From Phormidesmis priestleyi BC1401 (GTDB taxonomy: Bacteria; Cyanobacteriota; Cyanobacteriia; Leptolyngbyales; Leptolyngbyaceae): a stretch of DNA of 64,000 nucleotides. Positions 36,006 through 44,463 of this stretch are shown piece by piece (the first letter of the stretch is position 1; each line of letters opens with the position of its first letter). The stretch lies in contig NZ_LXYR01000007.1 in assembly GCF_001650195.1 (NCBI RefSeq), forward strand, positions 1 to 64,000, written 5' to 3'. Position numbers and translations under genes: made by a program. The notes beneath the pieces are model-generated. The model worked only from the letters and a program-made list of their open reading frames with translations, was not told where the DNA came from and made no database searches.

Positions 36006-36604
36006 TCAGCACATCAAAAAATTCCTTAAAAGTGAACCAAAATGCCTCACAAAACATAAAAGAATCTTCTCGACGCTTGAATGTCCCATTGACGGAGGAT
36101 GTGATTTTCACCTTCAAGCAATGTTGCACAGTGCTGCTTGCTTACAGTAAATACACCTTGATTCTATTTAGAACCCTCATGTCAGAATCCACCACTAGAA
36201 CCCTCACTCAGAACCCCCACCGGAAACCTGACCCTCAGCATCCCCTAGATGATCGCCAACGCCCTCAACATCACTCCTGGTACTGAACTCCAATTCGAGA
36301 TCGTTGACGGTAATATCCTGCTCAAACCTCAAACGCATCCCCAATACACCTTAGATGAACTTCTAGAAGGGATCACCCCCGAAACCATTCACAGCGAAAT
36401 TGACTGGGGCAACCCCGTTGCCCAGCGTTCCTACTCCCGTCAGGTATCCTGTTTTCTCTTAGGGTTAATCGTGCTGCCGTCGCTCCTCATCCGGCAGCAA
36501 CCGCTGACGATGTCGCCCCTTGTCCCTCAACTGACGCTTTCACTCTCATTCAACTCTTCTTAACAGCTTCACCGCAAACCTACACCTGTAAGCCCCTAAA
36601 TCCC
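36006..36604 (+). other. Region between lexA and repeats, with degraded coding sequence
   Basis: Apart from the MazE-like remnant below, no gene is supported. Two open frames here (36002-36286 and the 3' half of 36249-36563) lack protein-like character outside the remnant. Confidence 0.4.
36218..36425 (+). pseudogene. AbrB/MazE-like antitoxin remnant
   Basis: The frame reads LTLSIP, TAG, then MIANALNITPGTELQFEIVD, GNILLKPQ and YTLDELLEGITPETIHSEID, ending WGNPVA. This is the MazE pattern of an AbrB strand-helix followed by the tail that binds MazF. The stop at 36246 stands where MazE has a Lys (IPK), and the start of the AbrB domain is not recovered. After GNPVA the sequence is unlike the family and no MazF follows. 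The piece could still be translated from ATG 36249. Confidence 0.5.
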
Positions 36605-36746
36605 CCAGAATGGGCAGGGCTAATTTAAGGTCGAGAAAGAAAATCTGTACCCTTTATCTTGCGTTAAGGCATCATTCTGATGCTGAACGAAGACTCAAGC
36701 TTGTAGATTTTATCTGGTGACAACTAATCAGCCCTGCCAGAATGGG
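36605..36746. mobile_element. 122-bp MITE, copy B, with 10-bp target duplication
   Basis: Element 36615-36736, base-for-base identical to 32957-33078. CCAGAATGGG is duplicated on both sides (36605-36614 and 36737-36746). Removing the element and one duplicate rebuilds a CCCCTAAATCCCCCAGAATGGG palindrome pairing with GGGGGATTTAGGGG, showing that it landed in the loop of another repeat. Repeat material continues to about 36850, ending with GATTCAGCAACGCC. Confidence 0.9.
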
Positions 36747-36868
36747 GGATTTAGGGGGCGAAAGATTTTGGCAATGACGGATCGATCAACTTGTGTGTAC
36801 ACAGTAGCCCGCAGAAGAGGAGGGAATTCATCCCTAGATTCAGCAACGCCTAAAATCCTCAAAATGCA

Positions 36869-36897
36869 AAGAGAGCGAACATTGCGTCCGCTCTCTT
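36869..36897 (-). terminator. Stem-loop terminator after the VOC protein gene
   Basis: AAGAGAGCG and its exact complement CGCTCTCTT, 11-nt loop. On the minus strand it lies 20 nt after the stop of the VOC gene and is followed by TGCATTTTGA, a short T-run. Confidence 0.65.
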
Positions 36898-36917
36898 AAA
36901 TGGTTACCGACTTTGCT

Positions 36918-37442
36918 TTAATTAGAAACTTCTGCAAGCTCGACAACATGACCAGAGAAATCTTTGACTAAGAAATTAAGCGGTTTCTCACGTCGAATCT
37001 TGTGTTTCAAACTCGATGCTTGAACGCGCAGCAGAATTTGGTCGAGACAGTCTCGATCGAAGCACACATGACGCTGACGCTCTTTTTCGCCTAAACTCGC
37101 GCCCGAAATGACATGAAGCTGCGTGTTCTTTTTAAGCTGATACCACAAACCATCATTGCCATTGCCGCGCGCTGTCGTGCTGCCCAGACTGCCAGACAGA
37201 TACATGGGGCTGATGCCTGCGGTGCCCAGTGACTGCTCGTAGTTGTAGTAATAGTGCAGCGGCACATCCGCCACCGGAAGATTGAGCATTCCTTCATAAA
37301 AATCTCGTGCCAACTCCACATCTGACACCATCACCGTATGCACCTTGGGCGCACTGGTCAAAAACATCCACATAGCAGCCGCGTAAGCACCCAGCAGCAT
37401 GACCATGATTCCCTGGGTGGAGAATAAACTATCTAATCCCAT
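36918..37442 (-). CDS. Glyoxalase/VOC-fold protein with N-terminal membrane anchor
   Basis: 174 aa. One membrane segment (residues about 11-29: IMVMLLGAYAAAMWMFLTS) precedes a vicinal-oxygen-chelate fold with KVHTVMVSDVELARDFYEGM, LNLPVADVPLHYYYNYEQ, RQRHVCFDRDCLDQIL and FLVKDFSGHVVELAE. The usual metal ligands (His, Glu) are partly present: the first His of KVHTVMVS and the last Glu of VVELAE. Substrate unknown. Confidence 0.7.
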   Translation of the reverse strand: MGLDSLFSTQGIMVMLLGAYAAAMWMFLTSAPKVHTVMVSDVELARDFYEGMLNLPVADVPLHYYYNYEQSLGTAGISPMYLSGSLGSTTARGNGNDGLWYQLKKNTQLHVISGASLGEKERQRHVCFDRDCLDQILLRVQASSLKHKIRREKPLNFLVKDFSGHVVELAEVSN

Positions 37443-37700
37443 AGAAGACCAAAACGAGTGGACGATCGGAGCCGATTAACAAACTTAGTGATCAGTATCC
37501 CTGAGTCTATTCATTCTATCAAGCTCAATCTGCTCAAATCCGTAACAAAGGGGGTAAAAACTTAGAAATTTGGGTGATCAGAGCGGAGATCTAAGCCATC
37601 TCAGCCTCAAAAGACGCTACATTTTGCAAAAAAAGATCTCCCAATCGAGAAAGACGCTGTATATAGTTACAATGCACGTCCTATAGTTTGAATCCAAGCT
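37443..37700. other. Divergent intergenic region
   Basis: Spacer between the VOC gene and the sigma-like gene. GTATATAGTTACAATGCACG near 37660-37679 could be an extended -10 region for the plus-strand gene. Nothing else was recognised. Confidence 0.3.
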
Positions 37701-38366
37701 GTGGCTATCCCAACTTTTCCAGAAGCCAATCACCCGGTCGTCAAGTCGCTGTCTCATTACAATGACCAAGAATTACTGACGCTATTTCAGCGATATCCCG
37801 ATGCTGGACAACACTTTACAGCCATTTTTTGCCGATATAGCCCGATGGTCTATACGCTGATTCAGCATCGAGCTAAGTCGCCCGTCCAGGCTGATTATTT
37901 GTTTGCTCGGCTGTGGCGACACCTCTTTTTTGAAATGGGCGGACTCGATCTGCGATCGTTTGGCTCCGAAGAAATCACGTTTCAGAGTTGGTTGATTAAC
38001 GTCACAGCCCTCTGCATTAATCAGGCAGAACTGCCGCCCGTGGAGGAAATTCACTATAACCTGCGGGCAATGTCGCCGCCCTTTTGGTGCTATCTCGATC
38101 GAGCACTCGATCACCTGCCGCCGACGCTGCGATTGATGGTGACGTTAGCGCAAACCTTTCGTTGGAGCGACACGCGAATTTCTGCCTATCTGCAAGCAGA
38201 GGGCGAATACGTTCCTCCGGCAGAAGTCAAAGCACGGCTGAGTGAGGGCTATCAGCTACTAGAAACGACTTTGCCAGACGATATTAGAGCTATCTATCTA
38301 GATGGGAACGCTAGCGTTCAAGGATACGGATTGGATTCAGCGTCTTTAGAAGCTAGTCTGGATTAG
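37701..38366 (+). CDS. Sigma-70-like protein, ECF type
   Basis: 221 aa from GTG 37701. An N-terminal sigma region 2-like helix bundle (LLTLFQRYPDAGQHFTAIFC, RYSPMVYTLIQHRAKSP, ADYLFARLWRHLFFEMGG) and a C-terminal region 4-like part (YLDRALDHLPPTLRLMVTLA with DTRISAYLQAEGE). Many cyanobacteria carry this divergent sigma-like protein. The DNA-binding helix of region 4 is unusual, so activity as a true sigma factor is uncertain. It heads a plus-strand run of TPR and ATPase genes. Confidence 0.65.
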   Translation: MAIPTFPEANHPVVKSLSHYNDQELLTLFQRYPDAGQHFTAIFCRYSPMVYTLIQHRAKSPVQADYLFARLWRHLFFEMGGLDLRSFGSEEITFQSWLINVTALCINQAELPPVEEIHYNLRAMSPPFWCYLDRALDHLPPTLRLMVTLAQTFRWSDTRISAYLQAEGEYVPPAEVKARLSEGYQLLETTLPDDIRAIYLDGNASVQGYGLDSASLEASLD

Positions 38367-38411
38367 TCACGATTCTGTGTTCGCTTAATATTGCTGGCTG
38401 GAGGTTCTGAA

Positions 38412-39455
38412 ATGCGTTGGACGTTAGCACGAGTGGCGGTTGGGATGGGATTCGCTCAACTGTTGGCGGGTGGAGTTGCGCTGACTCCAGCGATCGCGTC
38501 AGACCTGAGCGATCAGTTAAGCATCAAACTCTACAACGGCACACGCGGAACTTCTCGCGTTGAAGCCGATCGGCTCGTGCGCTTGGGCAATCAGCAGCAG
38601 CAAGTAGGATATTCTGATAAAGCGATCGGGTCTTGGCTGCAAGCGCTAGAAATCTATCACACCATTAAAGAAGTTGAGGCAGAAGGCACTACCTACGAGT
38701 CGCTGAGTAAAGCCTATTCGCAAGTAGGACGGTTTACTGAAGCCGAAGATGCGGTGCGGCGCAGTTTAGCGATCGCCCGTGACACTAAAAATTTCCAAAA
38801 TCAAATCTATGCCGCTAACAATTTAGGAACCTTGCTGTTGCAGCGTGCCAGCGTTTCGGAGGCGCAAAAAGCGTTTGCAGAGGGCTTTAAAGTCGCTAAA
38901 GACATCAATGATCCCGCTGGGCTAGGCTTGTCGTTGAGCAACCTGGGACTCGTCGCCTACTCACAGGGCAACTACAGAGATGCAATTCGCTACTATGAGC
39001 AGGCGAAACCGTTGCGTGAGCAAGCCAGCGATCCGGGTGTAGCCAACACGCTGAACAATTTGGGCGATGCCTACCAAGCGACTCGCGATTATCGGACGGC
39101 ACTGGTGAGCTATCGACAAGCGCTGTTTGTCTCACAGAATAGTCTCGATCGTCCCAGTCAGTTCCGTGCGTTAGAAGGGCTGACTCGCGCATTCTACGGC
39201 TTGGGACAAAACTCCAATGCGTCTGAAACCCTCGATCGACGACTGGCACTGGCGTTGGAGCAAAACGATTCTAAACAGGTGATCTCAGCGCTGAAAGGTT
39301 TGGCGCAATTCTACAAAGCCAAGGGCGATTTGACTGCCGCCGATAGCTATTATCAACAAGCGTTCGCCATCGCTCAAGGGATTAACGACACGCAAGAGCA
39401 GCAGGGACTGTTGACGCAAATTGGGACGCTGCGATCGCGCAAGTTTATTCGTTGA
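38412..39455 (+). CDS. Secreted TPR-repeat protein
   Basis: 347 aa from ATG 38412, preceded by GGAGG. Signal peptide to about residue 32 (ending ALTPAIASDLS), then about seven TPR units such as QQVGYSDKAIGSWLQALEIY, FTEAEDAVRRSLAIARDT and YRDAIRYYEQAKPLREQAS, the longer MalT/kinesin-light-chain type. It would act in the periplasm or at the envelope. It lies 45 nt after the sigma-like gene and 22 nt before the ATPase gene. Confidence 0.7.
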   Translation: MRWTLARVAVGMGFAQLLAGGVALTPAIASDLSDQLSIKLYNGTRGTSRVEADRLVRLGNQQQQVGYSDKAIGSWLQALEIYHTIKEVEAEGTTYESLSKAYSQVGRFTEAEDAVRRSLAIARDTKNFQNQIYAANNLGTLLLQRASVSEAQKAFAEGFKVAKDINDPAGLGLSLSNLGLVAYSQGNYRDAIRYYEQAKPLREQASDPGVANTLNNLGDAYQATRDYRTALVSYRQALFVSQNSLDRPSQFRALEGLTRAFYGLGQNSNASETLDRRLALALEQNDSKQVISALKGLAQFYKAKGDLTAADSYYQQAFAIAQGINDTQEQQGLLTQIGTLRSRKFIR

Positions 39456-39477
39456 CGTGGAGGAGTGGCGCAAATCA

Positions 39478-40779
39478 ATGAATCCAAAACTGTTAGATGA
39501 TATTTACAATGCGTTTGATCCGTTTCGTCCGCTTCTGCCAGGAGACCCGTTTTATGTCGATTGTCATGCAGTGCGAGGCAACGACGATATTCTGCGCGAA
39601 CTGGGAAAGAAGATTGAGCGATCGAACAAACCCACTTGCCAAATTTATACTGGGCATCGCGGAGTCGGAAAATCAACCGAACTGCTGCGACTGAGAGCAG
39701 ACCTGGAGAGCAAGGGAATCAAAGTCGTCTATTTTGCGGCAGATGATGATATTGATGAAGAAGATGCCCAATATACCGATGTTTTGCTCTCTTGCACTCG
39801 CCACATTCTTGAAGACTTGCAAAACCAGGCAAATCCTTCACCGTTAACCAATTGGCTTAAGTCGCGTTGGCAGTCGCTTAAAGATCTGGCGCTAACTGAG
39901 ATCAAATTTGATGATTTGAAAATCGAACAGCAGGTTTCACAGTTTGCAAAGCTGACGGCAACGCTGCGGCAAGTTCCCAGCACCCGTCAAAAGATTCGTG
40001 AACAGATTGATATTCACTCCATCTCGCTGATTGAAGCGTTGAATGAATTTATTCAGGAAGCCACACAGAAATTAGCAACGAAAAAGCTGGTGGTGATCGT
40101 GGATAATCTCGATCGCATTGTGCCGTCGCCGCGTGGGGAAGGGCGCACTAATCATGACGAGATTTTTATCGATCGCAGCAATCAACTGCGCGGCTTAGAG
40201 TGTCATGTCATTTATACGGTGCCGATTTCACTCGTGTATTCTAATCGAGCGTCTGTGCTGCGAGATAATTATGGTGATTGTCAAGTTTTACCCATGCTGA
40301 TGATACACCAGCGCAATGGAGATGTTTACGCTGACGGTATCGCTAAAGTGAAGGAACTGATTCACCAGCGCATTGCTCAATTTGCTCAAAATGTGACGTT
40401 GGAGCAAGACATTTTTGACGCTGCGGGAACGGTCGATCAACTCTGCTTAATGAGTGGGGGACATCTGCGGGAATTGATGCAGTTGATTCAAGGCTCCCTC
40501 GATTGGACAGATACGCTACCGATTCCTGCAAGTGCTTTGCGACGAGCCATAGCCCGCGCTCGAAACACTTACCGCGATACGGTGGATGAGGGCGATTGGG
40601 AAAAGCTGTCGGCTGTGTTTAAGACCAAGCGCATTGCGAATGATGACGACTATCGAAATTTGCTGTTTAAGCGCTGTGTGTTGGAGTATCGATATACTGA
40701 TACTAATGGGGAGATGATTCGTTGGCATGACATTCATCCCCTGCTGAGAGGCGTTGAGGAGTTGCAGCGTTATCCATAG
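39478..40779 (+). CDS. P-loop ATPase (STAND/AAA-like), cyanobacterial TPR-partner type
   Basis: 433 aa. Walker A GHRGVGKST (Lys65) and Walker B KLVVIVDNLDRI (Asp209) are intact; the middle is a helical lid and the C-terminal part (from about residue 330: GGHLRELMQLIQGSLDW) looks like a winged-helix lid of AAA/STAND ATPases, ending in a beta-rich stretch YTDTNGEMIRWHDIHPLLRG. Start ATG 39478 has GAGGAG 12 nt upstream. It is followed 17 nt later by a TPR protein whose own N-terminal domain seems to be a degenerate version of a similar fold, so the two probably act together. Confidence 0.7.
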   Translation: MNPKLLDDIYNAFDPFRPLLPGDPFYVDCHAVRGNDDILRELGKKIERSNKPTCQIYTGHRGVGKSTELLRLRADLESKGIKVVYFAADDDIDEEDAQYTDVLLSCTRHILEDLQNQANPSPLTNWLKSRWQSLKDLALTEIKFDDLKIEQQVSQFAKLTATLRQVPSTRQKIREQIDIHSISLIEALNEFIQEATQKLATKKLVVIVDNLDRIVPSPRGEGRTNHDEIFIDRSNQLRGLECHVIYTVPISLVYSNRASVLRDNYGDCQVLPMLMIHQRNGDVYADGIAKVKELIHQRIAQFAQNVTLEQDIFDAAGTVDQLCLMSGGHLRELMQLIQGSLDWTDTLPIPASALRRAIARARNTYRDTVDEGDWEKLSAVFKTKRIANDDDYRNLLFKRCVLEYRYTDTNGEMIRWHDIHPLLRGVEELQRYP

Positions 40780-40796
40780 GTTCTAGGACAACAATC

Positions 40797-42269
40797 ATGC
40801 AAGAGGCTTTTGATTGGAATGAAGAACCGCCCCTTGATCCGGCGATCGAATATCAGGGGTTGCTGCGAGGGCTGCGCCGCAAAAAAGGTTTTGGCTTATA
40901 TTTTGTCCAGTGTTCGCCATCAGAGGGAACGAAACTGATAGCCCGCATTCGACAGGATTTGCCGCAGAAGATTGAGGTTCTAAAGTTTGATGCGGCGATG
41001 GATGGAAATTTCTATCAGTGTGTTGCAGATTATTTGCAAGCGCATGACGACACTGAGGTTCTGTTTGTGCAGGGGTTGGAGTATTCGCTGTTGAGCTATG
41101 AGGCGACTAAACGAGAAGAGGGCTGGAGCAGTGAGGAGATTTATTCTTACAGTTGGAAAGCGGTTCCGCGACTGTTAGGCAATCTCAATCTACAGCGAGA
41201 ACGGTTTCGCGATAATTTTCCTATTCGCTTCGTGTTTCTGCTGCCATTATTTGCGATGAAGTATTTGATTCGTCGTGCGCCCGATTTTTTTGATTGGCGA
41301 TCGGGTGTATATGAGTTTCCAACTAATTCAGATGCCTTAGAGCAAGAATCTCTGCGGCTGTTGGGAAAATATGACGAGTATCTGACTTGGACGCAAGCAG
41401 AAAGAAACCGCAGAGTTGCAGAAATCCAATGCTGGGCTAGTGAACCTGAGCAAACGCCGGAAGTCAAGGTACATCTGTTGTTTGAGCAAGGCAATATTTT
41501 CTTTGTCTCTGAACGATATGAAGCGGTGATCGCTAACTTTGATCAAGTACTGAAATACAAAGCGAACGACCATTACGCCTGGTACTTTCGTGGCATCGCC
41601 CTGAGTAAGTTGCAACGATACGAAGCAGCAATCACTAGTTACGACCAGGCGCTGAAACTCAAGCCAGATTTCTATATAGCTTGGTACATTCGCGGCATTG
41701 CACTGTCTGAGTTAAAACGTTACGAGGAGGCGATCGCTAGCTTTGACGAAGCGCTGAAGTACAAGCCAGACGACCATTATGCCTGGTACAGTCGCGGATT
41801 GGTATTGAATAAGCTACAACGCTACGAGGAAGCGATCACCACCTATGACCAAGCCCTAAAATACAAACCGGACGACAATTACGCCTGGTACAACCGAGGC
41901 ACTGCATTGGGTAAACTACAACGCTATGAAGATGAGATCGTCAGCTATGACCAAGCACTGAAATACAAACCGGGTAAATATGAAGCCTGGCTTGTGCGTG
42001 GCATTGCACTGAGTAAATTACAACGCTACGAAGATGCGATCGCGAGCTGTGACCAAGCCCTAAAAATTAATCCAGACTACGATAGCGCAATCTACATCAA
42101 AGCTCGTTGTTATGGGTTGCAGGGTCAGGTTGAGTTAGCGATCGCCACTCTCAAGCAAGCGATCGACCTCGACCCTAAATATCGTGAGATGGCAGAAACC
42201 GATGCTGATTTTGAGAGGGTTCGCAGTGACGATCGTTTTCAAGCTTTAATTCAAGGACAACCAAAATGA
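40797..42269 (+). CDS. Degenerate P-loop-like domain fused to TPR repeats
   Basis: 490 aa. Residues 1-215: GFGLYFVQCSPSEGTKLI stands where a Walker A would be but lacks GKS/T; TEVLFVQGLEYSLLSYE fits Walker B; and RFVFLLPLFAMKYLIRRAPD then FFDWRSGVYEF is a pattern I know only from cyanobacterial TPR proteins. Residues 222-460 hold six nearly identical 34-residue TPR units (such as YAWYSRGLVLNKLQRYEEAI), whose DNA repeats every 102 nt. Possibly an adaptor or pseudo-ATPase for the upstream ATPase. The stop overlaps the next small ORF by ATGA. Confidence 0.7.
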   Translation: MQEAFDWNEEPPLDPAIEYQGLLRGLRRKKGFGLYFVQCSPSEGTKLIARIRQDLPQKIEVLKFDAAMDGNFYQCVADYLQAHDDTEVLFVQGLEYSLLSYEATKREEGWSSEEIYSYSWKAVPRLLGNLNLQRERFRDNFPIRFVFLLPLFAMKYLIRRAPDFFDWRSGVYEFPTNSDALEQESLRLLGKYDEYLTWTQAERNRRVAEIQCWASEPEQTPEVKVHLLFEQGNIFFVSERYEAVIANFDQVLKYKANDHYAWYFRGIALSKLQRYEAAITSYDQALKLKPDFYIAWYIRGIALSELKRYEEAIASFDEALKYKPDDHYAWYSRGLVLNKLQRYEEAITTYDQALKYKPDDNYAWYNRGTALGKLQRYEDEIVSYDQALKYKPGKYEAWLVRGIALSKLQRYEDAIASCDQALKINPDYDSAIYIKARCYGLQGQVELAIATLKQAIDLDPKYREMAETDADFERVRSDDRFQALIQGQPK

Positions 42270-42436
42270 AGAATAAAGACTTTCATTGTGTTGAAATGAA
42301 GCGATCGGGAGCCAAAAAAGTCCACGAATACACCAAAAACATGACGCTTTTAGAAGAACTTTCGTACTGGCAACAACAGAAAGAAAAGCTACAGCAGCAA
42401 CAGAGCGATCATTTTCAAGCACTACTCAAATATTAA
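42266..42436 (+). CDS. Small protein (56 aa), coupled to the TPR gene
   Basis: ATG 42266 overlaps the TPR gene stop (ATGA). The product starts MKNKDFHCVEMKRSGAKKVH and continues MTLLEELSYWQQQKEKLQQQ, the layout of a common family of small bacterial proteins (F-D/H-CVxMK-x-GA-x-K-I/V, then EEELxYWQxxxxELxxxQ). Their function is unsettled; many lie next to small toxin genes. Here hicAB follows 34 nt later. The final codons (FQALLK) resemble the sequence at about 43063-43086. Confidence 0.65.
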   Translation: MKNKDFHCVEMKRSGAKKVHEYTKNMTLLEELSYWQQQKEKLQQQQSDHFQALLKY

Positions 42437-42470
42437 AGAAGCGATTGAGCTTGACTCTATGTGACCTGCA

Positions 42471-42737
42471 ATGACCAAGAAGCGTAAGCTACTCGCAAAA
42501 ATCCTCAATAATCAGAGAAATGTTTCGTTCAATGACATAGTTACACTGGTAGAAGCATTTGGATTCTATCAATCTAGAGTGGGAGGAAGTCACCACGTCT
42601 TCGAGCATCCTGATATTCCTGAGCTTGTCAACCTTCAAAATCAAAAAGGACAGGCAAAATCTTACCAAATTCGACAATTTCTAACGCTGCTTGAGCAATA
42701 TAGTCTCACTATAAAAGACGCTGGAGAGAAAGAATGA
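42471..42737 (+). CDS. hicA: HicA-family mRNA interferase toxin
   Basis: 88 aa. dsRBD-like fold with KKRKLLAKILNNQRNVSFND, FGFYQSRVGGSHHVFEHPD containing the catalytic GSHH, then LVNLQNQKGQAKSYQIRQFL. It degrades mRNA until neutralised by HicB. Complete, unlike the copy at 11.6-11.9 kb. It overlaps hicB by ATGA. Confidence 0.85.
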   Translation: MTKKRKLLAKILNNQRNVSFNDIVTLVEAFGFYQSRVGGSHHVFEHPDIPELVNLQNQKGQAKSYQIRQFLTLLEQYSLTIKDAGEKE

Positions 42738-42952
42738 ACAACTACCATATCAATGTGTTCTACAGCAAAGATGATGAAGGCTACATCGCTGACATTCCAG
42801 ACCTAAAGTTTTGCTCTGCATTTGGTGCCACTCCTGAAGAAGCCGTCCACGAAGTCGAGATTGCCAAATCTGTATGGATTGAAGCGGCAAAAGCGTCAGG
42901 GAAGCCAATTCCTGAACCTAAATATCGACCTGCAATCTACCAACTCAATTAA
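42734..42952 (+). CDS. hicB: HicB-family antitoxin
   Basis: 72 aa. HicB fold: INVFYSKDDEGYIADIPDLK, then CSAFGATPEEAVHEVEIA and the closing GKPIPEPKYRP. It overlaps hicA by 4 nt, the usual order and coupling for this toxin-antitoxin type. No extra DNA-binding domain. Confidence 0.85.
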   Translation: MNNYHINVFYSKDDEGYIADIPDLKFCSAFGATPEEAVHEVEIAKSVWIEAAKASGKPIPEPKYRPAIYQLN

Positions 42953-43083
42953 AAGTCAACCCTTTTCCTTACAAGGTCAGCCTGAAGTCTGTGGTAAAAC
43001 TGAATGCCAATCTTAAGATCATTTGGGGTGACGATCGCGCCGCAATTCTTGGAGGATAATTGTTTTCAAGTATTACTCAAAGA

Positions 43084-43305
43084 TTAAGCAACTTGTGGAA
43101 TCATTGGTTGAGGAGGGGTGATGCCTTCTTCCTGGCAATAGGCTAGATAACTCTCGATCGCTTCTTGAGCGTTCCGAACTGCCTCTTCATAATTTTCTCC
43201 ATGCGTACAGGGTTGCATCACTAATTGTGAAAATTCAGGAATTGTGATGAGGTAAAGTTGATCTTCTTCTGACCATTGAATGATTAAGCTATGGCGGTAA
43301 TTCAT
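43084..43305 (-). CDS. HicB-like orphan antitoxin
   Basis: 73 aa. RHSLIIQWSEEDQLYLITIP, then CTHGENYEEAVRNAQEAIES and YCQEEGITPPQP follow the HicB pattern. No HicA is found upstream: 43306-43466 holds no convincing toxin gene. It is convergent with the hicAB pair just left of it. It may be a solitary HicB-like regulator or the rest of a former pair. Confidence 0.7.
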   Translation of the reverse strand: MNYRHSLIIQWSEEDQLYLITIPEFSQLVMQPCTHGENYEEAVRNAQEAIESYLAYCQEEGITPPQPMIPQVA

Positions 43306-43466
43306 TCGTCTAGCTCCTATTGTTCCGATTCCAGTTCTAGCTTTGCCTTCCGCAGTTGTTTTTCTAGATAAAGGGGAACATCATCACCATTCTTGAATGC
43401 GATTATTACGATCACACTCAATTGAGGATTTTTTCAGGTATCTAGCAGGTCTCAGTCGTGATGCAT

Positions 43467-44315
43467 TTACTTAAGTGCTGGGGTGTTTGAAACAGTTCGC
43501 AATCGCTGCGTCACCATTGTGGTGCCTCCGTGCCGCACCAACACCGCAGAAATCCAGCGAGCGTCGGGGGTGTTAGAGGCGCGACCAATTTTAAAGATGC
43601 CCCCAGACGGAAGTAGTTCTAAATCTGCGATCGTTGGATTTAAGTAGCCGCTCGGTTTAACCAATTCTTCTAGCGCTGACCCTAAGAGCAGATCACTGCC
43701 GAGAGGATCTTGAACGATCGCATCAAAATTAAAGTCTTGCCCGACTCGCACTTGCTCTGGCAAACTCACCTTCACATCGGGCGGGTTTTCACCTGACATG
43801 ACTTTGCTCATCTCGGCTAACACGTCTTGCTGAACGATGGTTTGCCCCTCAAATCGCTGCCGCGATCGCAACGTCGAATCGAGCTTAAGCGGTTGCCCAT
43901 TCACTGTCTGCGTGCCTGAAATATAAGTCACCGTCTCAGCGCGAACGCCTCGCCCGTCTGGTTGCCAAGATTTTAGCTCAGTGCGATAAGTCAGATTTGG
44001 ATACTGTGCCCAGAGCTGCTGTAACGCCTGTTCGAGCGAGCGCCGATTTAGCCCATCTGAGTGCGTAAAAGTGGGGCTATAGAACTGCATCACTCCCTGC
44101 AAATTCTTGCGATTTGCCGCCGCATCGATCTGCGTCAACGCCTGTTTTAGCTGCGGAGGAACCGTTTCTGGCGTGGCAGCGCTTGCCCGATCGCTCCGTA
44201 AGCTTCCGCCTCCCGCAATCGCCAACCCCAACGTCAGCAAAAACAGCGATCGAAACGGGTTCTGTCTAGAATTTTGAGAAGCAAGAGTCGATCGAACAGT
44301 CAGAAAATGACGCAT
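43467..44315 (-). CDS. Secreted protein with NTF2-like domain
   Basis: 282 aa from ATG 44315 (MRHFLTVRS); ATG 44330 is possible. Signal segment with FRSLFLLTLGLAIAGGGSL. Residues about 50-155 follow the NTF2-like pattern (LKQALTQIDAAANRKNLQGV then MQFYSPTFTHSDG, and LTYRTELKSWQ), a fold used for binding or small-molecule catalysis. The C-terminal part (DVKVSLPEQVRVGQDFNFDA) is beta-rich. Located outside the cytoplasm; function unknown. Confidence 0.6.
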   Translation of the reverse strand: MRHFLTVRSTLASQNSRQNPFRSLFLLTLGLAIAGGGSLRSDRASAATPETVPPQLKQALTQIDAAANRKNLQGVMQFYSPTFTHSDGLNRRSLEQALQQLWAQYPNLTYRTELKSWQPDGRGVRAETVTYISGTQTVNGQPLKLDSTLRSRQRFEGQTIVQQDVLAEMSKVMSGENPPDVKVSLPEQVRVGQDFNFDAIVQDPLGSDLLLGSALEELVKPSGYLNPTIADLELLPSGGIFKIGRASNTPDARWISAVLVRHGGTTMVTQRLRTVSNTPALK

Positions 44316-44463
44316 AGGAAATCGCTTCAATAATTAGGGCAGAGGTCAGCCATCTAAGATAGTAATCAATTTACGGAACTCTGTGTGATTGATCATTTGA
44401 ATTCATAAATGACCGCAACTCGAAATTAGCGGTAAAATCACTCTGTCATTTCCAAACTTGCTT

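Noticed and set aside
36002-36286. 94-codon open frame after lexA
   Set aside because: It overlaps the MazE-like remnant in another frame and its composition is not protein-like.
41500-42120. Regular 102-nt repeats considered as a tandem-repeat or CRISPR-like array
   Set aside because: They encode in-frame 34-residue TPR units without spacers; the repeat is a protein feature.
43306-43466. A HicA gene upstream of the orphan HicB
   Set aside because: Only a 34-codon frame ending in KQLRKAKLELESEQ was found; it has no GSHH motif and does not resemble HicA.
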